This document shows positions 49,001 to 61,298 of a stretch of 64,000 nt of DNA, in pieces. Under the pieces are notes generated by a model. It searched no databases, was not told the origin of the DNA, and was given only the letters and a program-made list of their open reading frames with translations. Position numbers and translations under genes: made by a program. The DNA lies in NCBI GenBank assembly GCA_963070105.1, contig OY718803.1, forward strand, positions 10,568,327 to 10,632,326, written 5' to 3'. Each line of letters starts with the position of its first letter. Within the stretch, counting starts at the first letter, position 1. Source of the stretch: Litomosoides sigmodontis (taxonomy: Eukaryota > Nematoda > Chromadorea > Rhabditida > Onchocercidae).

Positions 49001-52000
49001 AGAAAGTGGTATATTCTAGGTGTCCTAGAGAAATATTCACAATAAAATGCAAACCTCTTTACGTTCAATCTGCTTCTTTTGCTTCGACTGGATTCCTCAA
49101 CAACAAAAGATTGAGGTAACGTAGTAGAACCAGAACTAGATGGCAACTCATCACAAAAATCAGCCGAAAGTTTATGCTTCACTTGAACGGTTTTTTGCGC
49201 TGAAACCGATTTCAAGTCTCTCAAACACGATTTCCAATTTCGTAGTTGTGCAAAACAAACGATTAGCATAAAAAAACATTGAAATATAATTTTAAAACAG
49301 ACCGCTTTCGGTTACAGCAATTCCTTGCCTGTTCACTAATGAACGCACAGATTTTGAGGATGAAGTAACACTATAAGAAGGAAATGGAGTAAAATCATCA
49401 ATGCCCAAAAGGACCTCGTCCGATTGCGATAAATGTGTTGTATGCTTTTCATTTTCACCCTAAAATATCGCATTCGATGTGAAAAGACGTTCATAGCAGA
49501 TGGAACAGTTCCACCTAAATTTCACTACAACACTACACAGCTAAAAGGATACAACTCAAGCGGGATATCAAAACATCTGAAGCAGCCAACAATAAATACC
49601 TCGTACAAAAGGTAGGCAGCATATCCCCAACATTTACAAAGCTAGCTAACGAAATTAAGTTGTAGTGATTTCGAAAGATATCTGTAAGATATTCCAAAAT
49701 ACAAATCACACGTCATATTAATATATCTCGACAAGGAATAATGGACAATAACCTCATCAAATGGAACATCATCAGTACCATCAAATAGAACATTTATTCG
49801 ATCATGTGTTGTCCCACGTCCTACAGCACTCATCGTTTTCCGATATTCACGCAAATTCGACACATTTGGGTCGACGTTTTTTCCAGATACAGCGCTTGAA
49901 TGTATAGTTGATTTTGCCTTATCATTCAATTTGAGTTTTTTCGGTGGTGGTTCAGCATTTACGACTACGTTAACTGAAATGATTATAAACTTTTATAATT
50001 ATAAATTGTAATTATGAAACCAAAAAAACCAAAAAACGAAATCAAAAGACAAATTATGAGACCTTCTTTTAGCCTCATTTCCATAATTGATTCCAGCTGC
50101 TTAGCTTTTTCCATAACTTCATCTTCAACCATTTCCATTTTTATTGCGTTTCGAAAAAAGTCCAGCGCGGTCCAATTATCGCGATTTTTGACAGCGACGT
50201 TCGCTCCAAACTTTAATAACAAATCAACAATTGCTGTAGCACCTCGATCACACGCTTCCATTAGTGGAGTTAAACCACCACTATCCTGGAAAACACTCGC
50301 AATGCTTTAGAAATAATTTTCTAGTTTCAATTATGATGAAATTTTTTTCGAATGCTGAACAGAAATCAGCCCGAAAAAATTATTAAAAAGATGTTCGACA
50401 GTAAGCCAGGCCGAATTTCACTTACAACTCTAAATTAACAATTTTTATCATAAAAACTAGTCACCAAAAGAACCGGTGGACAATGTGAACAAAATTTAAC
50501 AAACAGAAAACTAAACACACCGTTCGTTCGCCATCAGCTGATAGTGTTCCTTCATTTGACTGCAAATTAAGATTTGCACCAAGTTCAATCAAAATTCGAA
50601 CATTTTCTAATTTTAAAGCTCCCACAGCTTCATGTAACGGTGTCCACCCACCTTCATCGCATGCGTCTATGTTGTATCCCTAAAAAACCAAATGCATACA
50701 TGCCTAACTATAATAGCAATCAAAAAAGAAAATGAATGGATTCAAAAACTAAACCATTAGAGATACCGTATCTGACAACTGCAACGGAGAAAAGATTTTC
50801 AATAAAACCTTCAACGCAGCATCTCTCCTGGGAAACCGATTACAGAAATTGTACGAGTAATCAGATACAGATACTAAAGTAAGCCCTTCACGAAATGCAT
50901 CGGCAAAAACATAAAAAGAGAAAGAAGTATAATAAACCATTTCGACAAGCATTCTCAAATACTGGGTGTCACTACTGCGAGCAGCTTCATGCATTCGTGT
51001 TTCACCATACAAATTGATTTTCTTATCTTTCTCGGACCGGATACGTTCCTCTATACTACGACGGCTCGCTTCTTCTAAAATTTAAAAATTTTAGAGCTTT
51101 GAAATCAAAAAAAGCACTTGTTATAATTTAATCCGTCAAAGCTTCTACGTAACGCAGGTGTTAGTTGCAAGTACATGTGATACGTTAAATAATTACAAGT
51201 CAGCAACCACAAAGTTTTCAAATGCATAGAAGTTACTGCAGCCAAGCCTAGCATTAATTGTGGGCTATCCGAATCAAAGTAACGGTTATATATTACTTTA
51301 ACACATGTCATGCCTTGGCCTTATCCCATGTATAGCACGTAACGTAGTTATTTCAAAGACTATGTCTGTGTTTATCATTCTGAAAACTGTTAATGGCATA
51401 TCCACATTTGCATAAAGCAGAATGAAAAATCATACCAACCATAACAATGTGCTAACACTTCTGTATCGCTCAACTTATCCCATTCGTCAATGAAAACTTC
51501 GTCTTTTATCTTCTCATTTTCCGATTCTCCGTCTCTGACCTCTACATCATTGCCGACACTTTCAAGTTTGGCTTCAATTTCTGCACACAAATTCTTATCT
51601 ATGTCATTGTCGTTCATATATGCCAGCATGTTTTCATACAAAGTTTTCTAAAAAATCAAATTATTTGACGTCAGCCTGCATTCCATTTAAGCTACTTTTT
51701 GCGTCGAAATCTTTATACCAGAATGTCAATTAATACAATTTTTACTCATGTGTGAAAATATGACACTTAAATTAGGACACAAATTTGTTGGATACTGAAT
51801 AAAAATTACTTTCTGATGGTTGTAGACGACAAGACGTTCGCATTTCCGGAAGAAATCCAGAACCTCCTTAGGTGTGAAAGAATCAATATTAGCGGCAACA
51901 TTAGCAATGCAAAGACTTGTATCAGCTTTCTAAATGTAGTGCAATTTTCATTAATCATGATCTAATAACGACGCTAATTAATATCAAAAGTGCTATCTGC

Positions 52001-55000
52001 TCAATTCTTTGTGCGCTCGCTTTACTGCACAGTTTCCTAATTCGGTTTAGATATTTTTTATCCAAGATTAATCTTACGAAGTCTACATTTCCTAACAAGG
52101 AAAAACATACTAAGATATAGCCTCGACTCCCTAAGTATAAGTCATAAAATTACTGAATTTAAGTTCCTCCATAGAAATACATACCTTCGTATCGCATATA
52201 TTTAAAGTGCTTTCAAGTTTTTCAACCTCAACAAAACAAGTAAATGCCTCGTCGTAACGATCTAACTCCTTAGCTGTTTCCGCTATAGACACTAAAGCCT
52301 TAATTTTATCTTCCGTTTGGCAAGCATAAGTTAACATCTGCTTGTAATACTCGAGTGATATTTCACAAAATCCTGCCTGCAAATGAAAATTGTTACGAAA
52401 CTGAGACAACTTTGTATTCTTAATTTAGACATTTCCATAAATGAATACAGGTTTACTGACAGCAAAAAATAAAAAGACAAGAAATAAAGTATACCTCATA
52501 CAAGTTGTCTGCAACTTTCTCACTGATTTTCATTTTAACGTGTTTATCGAAACTTTCTAGCACTTTTAACCGCTCAATCGTTTTGTAGGCTAAAATCATG
52601 CACTCATAAAATGTACAAGAAAACGCAAGAGCGCTTGCAATGTCTCATTCTTTTCTAAACAACTTAAAAATTCGCTAAACTAAATGCTTACTAAAAGCAT
52701 TTTTGGAACATTGCTGATTATTCCCGACTCTCAACTATCGACATTTAAAGTGTCCTAATCAAAATTAGACGAACAGAAATTTTTTGTTCGCTATCAACAA
52801 ATAAAACTTTAAATTTGAGGGATAACACACTAACCAAACTTCAGTCCAAATATTTTCATCCTATCAGCCAAAAACAACTCGTGGAAGATGAAATCAAGAT
52901 GAAATTACAGGAGTGAAATTATGAAAGTCCAACTATAAGTGTGTACTAGTAATAAGAATTTCGCATAGCGTGATAGTCAACGCCCAAATGAATGAAATAA
53001 CCGGAAATTACAAAGCATTGCAATGAAGGGAAGAAAGACCGATTAATCTCATCCGGAAATAAAAATTCCTGTACTTGAGCTTTCTATTAAGAAATAGATT
53101 ACCTGTTATTAGTGTTTGATAGAACAATCTTTGCTCCTCAGCGTCCAATTTTTCATTTCCTTTGGAAGCTAACATTGAAATAAGATCCCACTTTGCACCG
53201 ACGAAATCCTTCGCTCTAAATTTTTCCTTAAAAATAATAACATTATATAAAAAAGAGGCAATGAATTTTAAAGTAATAAAATTAGATTATGTAAACTGAA
53301 ATGATTTAGACCTGTGCTAATATGAATCTCGCTTCATATAATGCTTGCTGATCTAAATTAGCAGCTACGTGGACCAGCTCGATAGCTGTTTTCAAACGTT
53401 GATCACCGCAAAAATTCATCTTTGAAAGTAAGCAGCGATACTGCAAATCGTGATCACCTGCCCGCCTAAAAAGATTTCGCTTCCTTACCTTGCACGTCCA
53501 CATTATGGTATCTAAGAATCTAACCCTATACCACAGCAGCATAAAATCATGTTGTGACATTTATGGGACATTCATACTGTTAGTTTTGCTTCAAAGAATG
53601 GATCGTTGCCATCAGACGTGTAGATCACAAACTTTCAACAATTCTAATTTTCAATTAATTTAATATATGTAACAGCGGGTAAGAACTTAACGTAACATAC
53701 ACTGCATAAGTCATTGCTGCATTGTGATAACGTACTGATAAAGTCTGTAATTTCATTTTATCACATATCTGTGAGAGAACTTGCTGTAATCGAGCCTTTC
53801 TCGACCTGGAGTCTTGTCCCATTTGTACGGCACTAAATCAAGTAAAGTAGTCCTCCTAACTTTATACAATAAAATCAAAAAAATAACTCTAAAGAAAGAG
53901 CATAATCATAGAAAATAGTAGTCAGTCCCATGATGTCAGCATATTGTGTTCCGTATAAAAGCAAAAAACCCATGTGCACTGAAAATTACAGACATTAACA
54001 GTGTGATCCCCCATGGACATGCTAAACTTGTTAATAACAGAGTAACAACATATGGACTGTGGTAAAAAAAGCAAAATATCCTTACTCTTTGTCACAGTCG
54101 ATATCTATGGCATGATTTGATAAATAAATAAGACTTCTTTCACACCACTGTTTAGCCTAAAAGCGTGCTAAATACTACCAAATTATATTTGGATATCTGG
54201 CATAATTTTGGCAGGATTATGAAAATCAAATAAAAATCTTTTTTATGCAAAACTTTGACATTAATATACCCGAAAACAGAGAAAAAACACGTTACTTCTT
54301 CTAGTAAGGAACAAAAGGCATTACTTTTTCTAGTAACGAATCCCGCTTCGCATTTGAATTGAGATAGATTTGGAAGTGAAGCCAACCAATCACATGATAT
54401 GCAAGTTGGATAAAATGGACTTTTCCAGACTTGTTCGCTGCATCCAAATACTTCTCTCCGTGCTCTAAAGCCTTGATATTTTCTTGAATACCTGAATCAC
54501 AAAATTTTAAGAAAGATAGCTTATGCACAAACATATCATTCTGGAAAAGCTTTAAACCAACATAATAACTACATTTTACTGCACTTTCCACCTTTTTTTG
54601 ATACCAATCACCAGCTTCTTAAAGAGTAAAATCTGCATCAAACAACAACAGCAACGTATCCTTCTCAAGTAAAAGTAAAAAGTAGAAGTAAAAAATTAGC
54701 GTACACAGCTACCGTACAGCGGCTACATTATCAGGAAATTAAATATAGATATAGATAACCGGATAGGCAAAGCATAACTATGTCATTTAAATTATTAATA
54801 TAAGCAAAATAGCCTCTACACAATTGGTATGAAGTAATATAAAAGTAATTTTCTTAAATATACCTGGATCAACAAGAATTTCCGCGATGGCTCGATGAGC
54901 AAAAACAGCATTTTCATAAATGTTTAATTTTTCAGCAAGTTCCACACCTTTCCGATAATAACTTAATGCTTTGTACAGATCACCGATTCGTCGATATTCA

Positions 55001-55283
55001 TCGCCAATTTCTACACAAAAATCGCACACTTTTCGGTTATCTTTTTGTTTCTCAGATTTATGCAACTGCCTTTCCAATTCTGCAACTGAAAAAAGTTACA
55101 AAAAAAGAGAACAAAATATCGTAAACGTGTAAAAACTTCGTTACTTATAATTAAAATAACTTAGTATCTTATGTCTTTGTATAAGTATCAATTCTGCGGA
55201 CATATACAATGTATTCTGTATATATATATATACATATATATACCTTGAACAAATTCATTTCCTCTTCGTTTCGTCTTTGGCAT
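46028..55283 (-). CDS. tnsl-1: Tonsoku-like protein (TONSL/NFKBIL2), replication-coupled repair scaffold
   Basis: Twenty-four exons join in phase to about 1,311 residues, against 1,378 in man. Minus-strand boundaries run from 55283-55244, 55085-54864, 54491-54325 and 54156-54086 through 50679-50521 and 50285-50063 to 46537-46361 and 46210-46028. Order: N-terminal TPRs (GDEYRRIGDLYKALSYYRKG), more TPRs to about residue 440, three ankyrin repeats (NLYGETRMHEAARSSDTQYL; DACDEGGWTPLHEAVGALKL; GGLTPLMEACDRGATAIVDL), a Ser-rich linker, a ubiquitin-like domain (KKQIFIKIIMMKNDGDIRKR), and C-terminal leucine-rich repeats (ALTKLNLSYNNLGDNGSDYL; SLEVLDLSFNSEISSEHASE). TONSL with MMS22L loads RAD51 at stalled forks and reads unmethylated H4K20 through the ankyrin domain (family knowledge). 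An AG acceptor lies 6 bases before the ATG. Confidence 0.94.
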
Positions 55284-56685
55284 GATCAGCTGACAAGTTG
55301 TGCTCCAATTTCAAACATAATTGATGATTAGATGAAAATTTTCGAATCTATCCAACATTTCACTAGCATTATACATTGTATTTATAATCTAAAAATAATA
55401 TCGCAAAATTTTCATAGAATTCCATTGACTTTTAGAATTGTATTGGTATACATAAATGAGACAAATAAAATTGAAAATAATGCCTTCTAATAAACTGTTG
55501 TAAAATATTTTTAAAGGTAAAAAACTAAAAGCAAAAACATGAAAATCGTTATAAACGTTCAAATGTGCAAAAAGACACGAAAAATGAGTTAATGCATTTC
55601 TTAGTTGCCCAAATTAAAATAAAATACATTCCGTAACTTTGTGGCAAAAAATAGTTTAAATTTAATAACGAAATGCTATGTGACTGTACATTTGTGACAC
55701 ATAAATATTTACACATAACTCATAATTTAAAATGACAAGGTGAAGGAACAGAATGGAAAGAGCAATATATAACACACTTCAGCAAAATAGCGTGAAAACA
55801 CGTGTACACTGTCGAAATGAAATGTGTCAGCCGTCATTTACCAACCTGACAATGGTCGGGTCCTAAAATCGTGTCTGCGATTCATTTCATTTTTATAAGC
55901 CGATGGTGCGCGTCAGGAATTTTCGTGTTTTATGTCGGACGTTATTCTTATCTTACTTGTGCAATGACCCTAATGCGCATTTTTAAAGAAACAGTCCTTG
56001 ATCTACCTAGTTGAGTCTTAATTGAATTTGATTGACCAATAATAGAGTGAATGCAGCAGAACTAAGTGCTTCACAGGAGATGCTTGTATAATTAAGTTGT
56101 TGATTGTGCAATTATGTGTCAAAGTTGCGAACGATTGAAGTTGAATTGATGTCTGTTAATTCTCTGTTTTGTCAAGCGCAAACCATTTGTATTAATACCC
56201 ATTGGTGTATTGCTTATTATGGTTTTAAGGTATCTAACCATTGCAATTGTTATTTACATAGCTACAATTATTGAAATATTTTTTTGATAATATTTTTTTA
56301 ATAATAATTTTTTTTAATAATGCGGTGGATTCCATAAATAAGAGCACAAGAAATGGGTAGAGAAGTACTGACCAGTGGGTATTACGGTTGCTACGGATGC
56401 TTTGAGGCCGGTTGGTGGTACATAATTGAAATTGACGTTGTGTTTGGCAGTTTATTTCTTATGTCCTCTCTCTTGATAATTTAAATCTTGCAAACAGTCT
56501 CCAATATATCCAAATGTTTTAAACGTAGTAGCTCTACATCAGTTCCATTTCGTCCATGTATGGACCGGGAGAAGGTGTGGAGCACGAATTAGAATAAACA
56601 AATGGAGATGAGGGTTAGTTCTTATTCTTCTACTTCCAACAGGTAGCGAATTGTTATCGGTTCAAAAAAGCCATTAATAGTGACA
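55284..56685. other. 1.4 kb divergent promoter region between TONSL and nud-1
   Basis: No coding sequence seen. TONSL (minus) and nud-1 (plus) are transcribed away from each other, so both promoters should lie here. The stretch at 55830-55960 is less AT-rich than the rest and is a candidate core. An imperfect (TA)n run at 55217-55243 sits in TONSL intron 1 just beside its first coding exon. Confidence 0.5.
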
Positions 56686-59196
56686 ATGGATGAAGTCGGT
56701 AAATACGACACTGTCCTTCTCAGCCTGGCTCAACAAATGGAAGGCGGTGTTCCCCAGCTTTTAGATATATTATTCGGGTAATTCATCCACTTCTTATCAT
56801 CAATTTCGAAACAAAATTTCCCTTTCAACTTTTAATTCGTGGAGCTTTCAGTATCATCAAAGTTACAGTGTTTCCACTGACATAATTGGTGTTGATAACA
56901 CAAATTTTTTTCTTTGCTTGTTTTATTATTAAAATTAACATTTTACAAGTTTTTCCCAGAAATTCACGTGGTTTTTTACTTTCATTATTATTAATTTTCA
57001 GTTTTCTTTCACGGAAGACGGATTTTTACACTGGGGCGGATATCACGAAGGCTAGAGAAATGGTCTTGAAAGCATTTGATAAACATAGTGAATCCGCGAA
57101 ACGGGTAAAATGGAAAAAATGCAAATTTTAATTTTGATTTCTTTCTTTTATTGGATTTGATGTAAAAAGTTTTGACGTTGATTCGAATTTATCGAATGAA
57201 TTTTACTAATTTTAAAGATTGTTGAAGAAAACAGGAAACGACGTGCTGAAGAACAAAAACGTTTGGAAGAGCGGCGAGCAGCGCAGAAAGCAAGAGAGGT
57301 ATTGGTTCGTTTAGTTACTTGAAATAAAGAGCTGGACGAGGAATAGAAAAAAAGGGAGTGTACTTACTTTCCTTGTGATCGAATATGGTTTTGGATATGT
57401 GAAGCCTTTATTCAGTCTTTGTCCTGGAAGAACCTGGAATACCTATGTGCATTAATTGCATTTCCGGAGGATTTTATGGGAAATGAATAGGTAGATTCAG
57501 TCGCATAAGATCTGGTTATTATAACACACTTTTTGCAGGAAGCTGAGATGAACGAGCCACGGATTCGTGAAATCACTGATGAAGAAGCTGCGGAATTTGA
57601 AAAGAATGGAAGCGTTAAAACTTCATCATCTGAAGGTATATCGGATTTCTGTTCGTCTTGTTCTCCAAGTTTATGACACTGGAGTAAAACGTTCTGTTTA
57701 TAAAAAGTAATAATAACATTCCTATTTGTCGTACACTGAATTAGCGCTAGAATAAATGTTGCAGAAAATACCAAAAATAAGGCTAAAGGTGAAGAAGAAG
57801 ACGAGGAAGATTCCGAAGATAGAGGAAAGCTGAAACCAAATGCTGGTAATGGTTGTGATTTGGAGAAGTATCAGTGGACCCAAACATTAAGTGAAGTTGA
57901 GGTCACTTTTTAATCGTGGTTCCAATAGCTTCTGTGCCATTGATTTCATGCATAAGTAAACAATAGGGGCTCTTGGTTATGTACTGTTCTCACGTAGAAT
58001 TTTTCCAGCCTTTTTACTCTACTGACAGGAATTAGCAGTTATATAAGCGGAAAAAGTGGAGCTGAAAGGAAAAAGAGAGCCGTAATATTGAATTCTTCTT
58101 TATAGGTTCGCGTTCCTCTAAAAGTTGGTTTTCTCTTGAAAGCAAAAGATGTTATTGTAGAATTCAGCAAGGAAAAGCTGAAAGTTGGTCTGAAGGTAGG
58201 CCTTTTTAATTCACGTTTGCATTTCCACATCTTTAACACCAATAATATATTCATGTACCCATATATTGCTTTAGAATTTATCAAATGGAATGTATATTAC
58301 GTGACATTTTGCTTAATTGGAAATAAATAGGTGAATTAATTACTATATTTGCAGATCTTTGTTTTGGTTGTATCTGTTAACATTTTTTAGGGTCATGAGC
58401 CGATAATCGATGGCTTTCTGCGTGCTGCTATTAAGGTCGAAAGTGCAACATGGGTTCTAGAAGACCGGAAGATTGTTGTGATTACTTTAGAAAAGGTGAC
58501 TTTTGTCTCACTTTTTTTTTGGTTTTATATAAAAGCGTAAATGTCAAGACACTGCAGGCATATAAAGTACAAATGCCTAAGCTATTAGAAATAACAACTT
58601 AATACTAAATTAAGAAATTGGAAATTTTAGATGAATGGCATGGAGTGGTGGAATCGGTTGATGACAACAGATCCGGAAATGAATACCAAAAAGGTGCAGC
58701 CCGAAAACTCGAAGCTTTCTGATTTAGATGGCGAGACAAGACAAATGGTTGAAAAGGTAATCTGAAATGTTTTTAAACTGATGCTAATGGATTTTAACTG
58801 TTGAAGGAATCTTTGAAAACAAATAAAGGCTTTAGTGTGCATTGGAAAAAATTAGTTTCTTTTTCAGATGATGTATGACCAAAGGCAGAAAGAATTGGGG
58901 TTACCTACATCAGAAGAAAAGAAAAAGCGAGATTTGCTGAAAACGTGAGTTTCTTCAAATATATCATAGATACTTCGAGTTTGCTGTGCAGTAGGGTTGT
59001 CATTTCATGTTTGAAGGTAAGGAAACATTAGTAGAGTCCTAATTTTAAGTTTTGATTAGGTTATTTGATCGAATATGTTTGAGGACTTATTAAAATTGTT
59101 TAATATCCAGAGGTGAATTTCTTGAAAAATAAGCTTAATTCCAGATTTATGCAACAGCACCCAGAGATGGACTTTTCGCAAGCAAAGTTCTCGTGA
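56686..59196 (+). CDS. nud-1: Nuclear distribution protein NUDC
   Basis: Ten exons (56686-56777, 57002-57104, 57218-57298, 57539-57635, 57765-57901, 58106-58195, 58391-58495, 58631-58756, 58868-58944, 59145-59196) join in phase to 319 residues, close to human NUDC (331). N-terminal NudC_N domain: [20 protein letters not shown], then [13 protein letters not shown] and [14 protein letters not shown] charged coiled coil follows ([20 protein letters not shown]), then an acidic linker. The CS (p23-like) domain reads [67 protein letters not shown]. The conserved end is [18 protein letters not shown] is an HSP90 co-chaperone that stabilises dynein regulators and is needed for nuclear migration and cytokinesis. 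An AG (TAATAG) lies 5 bases before the ATG. It diverges from TONSL. Confidence 0.97.
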
Positions 59197-60333
59197 ATGT
59201 AATTTTTTTGTTGCTATGTGTATTGGAGGTCTCCGAAAATGAAATCTGACGAAAGAAAGTGATCCCCGATTCCTTTTGATCAACTTAGCTTACCAACCAA
59301 CTTTTCGGCCTAATTTTTTCATGAGATCACGGGCACATATTTAGTGAAACTTGATCTCATCATCAATGAATTGAAATCGAATATTGCAAAATTGGTGAAA
59401 GTAGACCTTAGAACCAAACTTCAGCTTTCATTGATACTATTCCTATTGAACTTCATTTTACTATATTTTCAATCTTTTATCCTTGTTAATTTTGTATGCG
59501 TATTTTATGTAAAAGATTTGGAATACAGCAGTAAAAACCTTTCTTGTCCACCCGCAGTCTGATTTGATGGAAAAGATATGCAAGGTCAGTGTACTGATGT
59601 TTTCACCTATAGGTGCACTCACACAATATAAATGATGGCTCTTAACATTTAAACGGAAAACCCATTCAGTCATGCATGAAAGCAGGGGAAACTCATTATT
59701 GGCTAGTAAATGGTTTTGGTGGCGAAACATAACGCAGTGCGGACAAAAATCGTGCCGACTCCTACAAGTAAAATTGGGTAGCGGGGGTCGAGGAGTGCCG
59801 TGATCTGGTGCTGTACCACTGTTCAAATATTTTTAAACTTGGGAAGTGTCCAATCATGGTAGCAAATTTAAAGTTTCCGCAATTCTTTACATTTCCCAAG
59901 GTTACTTTCAATACTGGTCGGTGAATATGACCTGCCGCAAATGTTTCTCGGAGATTCGGAAGCTTAAAATCTACAGATGTTATCACTCATCTAGATATTC
60001 TTTCCTCATATGGCCGTCTCACATCAAGCTCCCTGTCGCTCTGTAAAATTACTTCCCTTCCCTGGGAAACAGCCTGGGACAACTGTAACCTTTACTTGTA
60101 TAAATGATTTGATAAGACCCATAAAATCACTAAGTGCTATTTAACAAAATGGCAATGAATTTTCACTAATTTGGTCATGTAAATGCAATCCAAAGTGACT
60201 CTGTGCATATTTACTACATGCTTTATAAACACTAATGTCCTCACCGGTAACTAAAAAACTTTATTTGTTACGCAAAAACAAACAATATCAAAGTGGATTT
60301 CCCAAACTGCATAATAAGGTGGTAACACACTTT
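59197..60333. other. 1.1 kb interval between nud-1 and rpl-39
   Basis: No recognised gene. Minus-strand ORFs at 59826-59461 and 59986-59762 overlap a GC-richer patch (59700-59830) but show no family resemblance. The right end contains the rpl-39 polyadenylation signal (60260-60265). Confidence 0.5.
60260..60265 (-). terminator. Polyadenylation signal of rpl-39
   Basis: AATAAA on the minus strand, 68 bases after the rpl-39 stop codon. Spacing is normal for a nematode 3' UTR. Confidence 0.55.
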
Positions 60334-60668
60334 TCACAACTTCAGCTTTGTTCTGCGCCAATGTCGTCTTTTCGCATTGTAACGAATCTTACTTCCCGTC
60401 TTCATACGAGCCCACTGAGGCAACGGTCTAAAACAAATCAAGCTGAAGCAAGGAAACGCCACAGTTCGTGAGATGCTTTGTAGAAATCCCTTCTCATAAT
60501 GAATTTGTTACGAGACCCTATTCACGAATCTTGAATATGCATATTCGCTATTAATAATGCACATTACAAAACTAACTACATGCCGTAGTAAAAATAGTAT
60601 ACCTACCTGTTTTGCTTCGCCTTCTTGGCCAATTTACGCTTAATGATGAATGTTTTGTGTGCTGCCAT
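60334..60668 (-). CDS. rpl-39: 60S ribosomal protein L39 (eL39)
   Basis: Two short minus-strand exons, 60668-60607 and 60427-60334, join in phase (the AG of an AGA Arg codon is split by the 179-base intron) to exactly 51 residues, the eukaryotic eL39 length. The sequence begins [20 protein letters not shown] and continues [20 protein letters not shown] and [11 protein letters not shown], matching the whole family almost residue for residue. eL39 lines the exit tunnel of the large ribosomal subunit. An AG acceptor (TTGTAG) lies 14 bases before the ATG, consistent with a trans-spliced housekeeping transcript. The gene is easily missed because neither exon forms a long ORF. Confidence 0.97.
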
Positions 60669-61298
60669 TACAAGAATACACCTACAAGAAATACAAATGC
60701 TGGAACTCGAAAACGTTTTGTCTACATTTACAAAGCGCGAGAACAAGTCACACATAATAAGACATTTCACTAAATATAATTTATTTTTCCTTTTTCGTTT
60801 TTCTACCGCATGGGAACAACTTACAACTAAAAGCGATGAAATATCCGCTCATTTGTGGCTGAACATTAAAGTTGGAATAGAAACGTGAACGTAGACTTAT
60901 ACTACAGAATGCACGTGGGATTTTTTAGTCAAAAAAATGAAAGAAAAACCATTAACGCCACACTCACACGACCGCGTAAATGACACATACCAGTGTCCCC
61001 AAAATATTGATCAGAAAACTGTTGCCACCAACTGCTAGCAGAATAAGTGAGATATTTAGTGGACTGAATGTTTCGTTTCTTGTTGGCGTATGTTTTCAAA
61101 CGTATGCCGGGCAATCATTGTCGCTCCCCGTTGGCATGGCCGATTTTTTTAATTTCTTTAGTAAATTATTATAAATCAAGTTTTTGTGGAATTACCACGG
61201 AGTAGGTTCTGCACACTTTTCAGAGAAAAGATGAGTAACAGATGAACAGTACGCGAAATCATTAGCGGAAAAAGGTCGGAAAAAAGCTATTCGAAAGA
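60669..61298. other. 0.6 kb divergent promoter region between rpl-39 and aps-3
   Basis: No coding sequence recognised. rpl-39 (minus) and aps-3 (plus) diverge from here. Short ORFs on both strands (60625-60888, 60980-61174, 61114-60929) show no family resemblance. Confidence 0.5.

Noticed and set aside
59461..59986. Minus-strand ORFs downstream of nud-1 as a possible gene or transposon fragment
   Set aside because: They have no recognisable motif, no consistent splice chain, and no terminal repeats.
60235..60471. 78-codon plus-strand ORF opposite rpl-39
   Set aside because: It is the antisense shadow of rpl-39 exon 2, whose minus-strand reading matches eL39 throughout.
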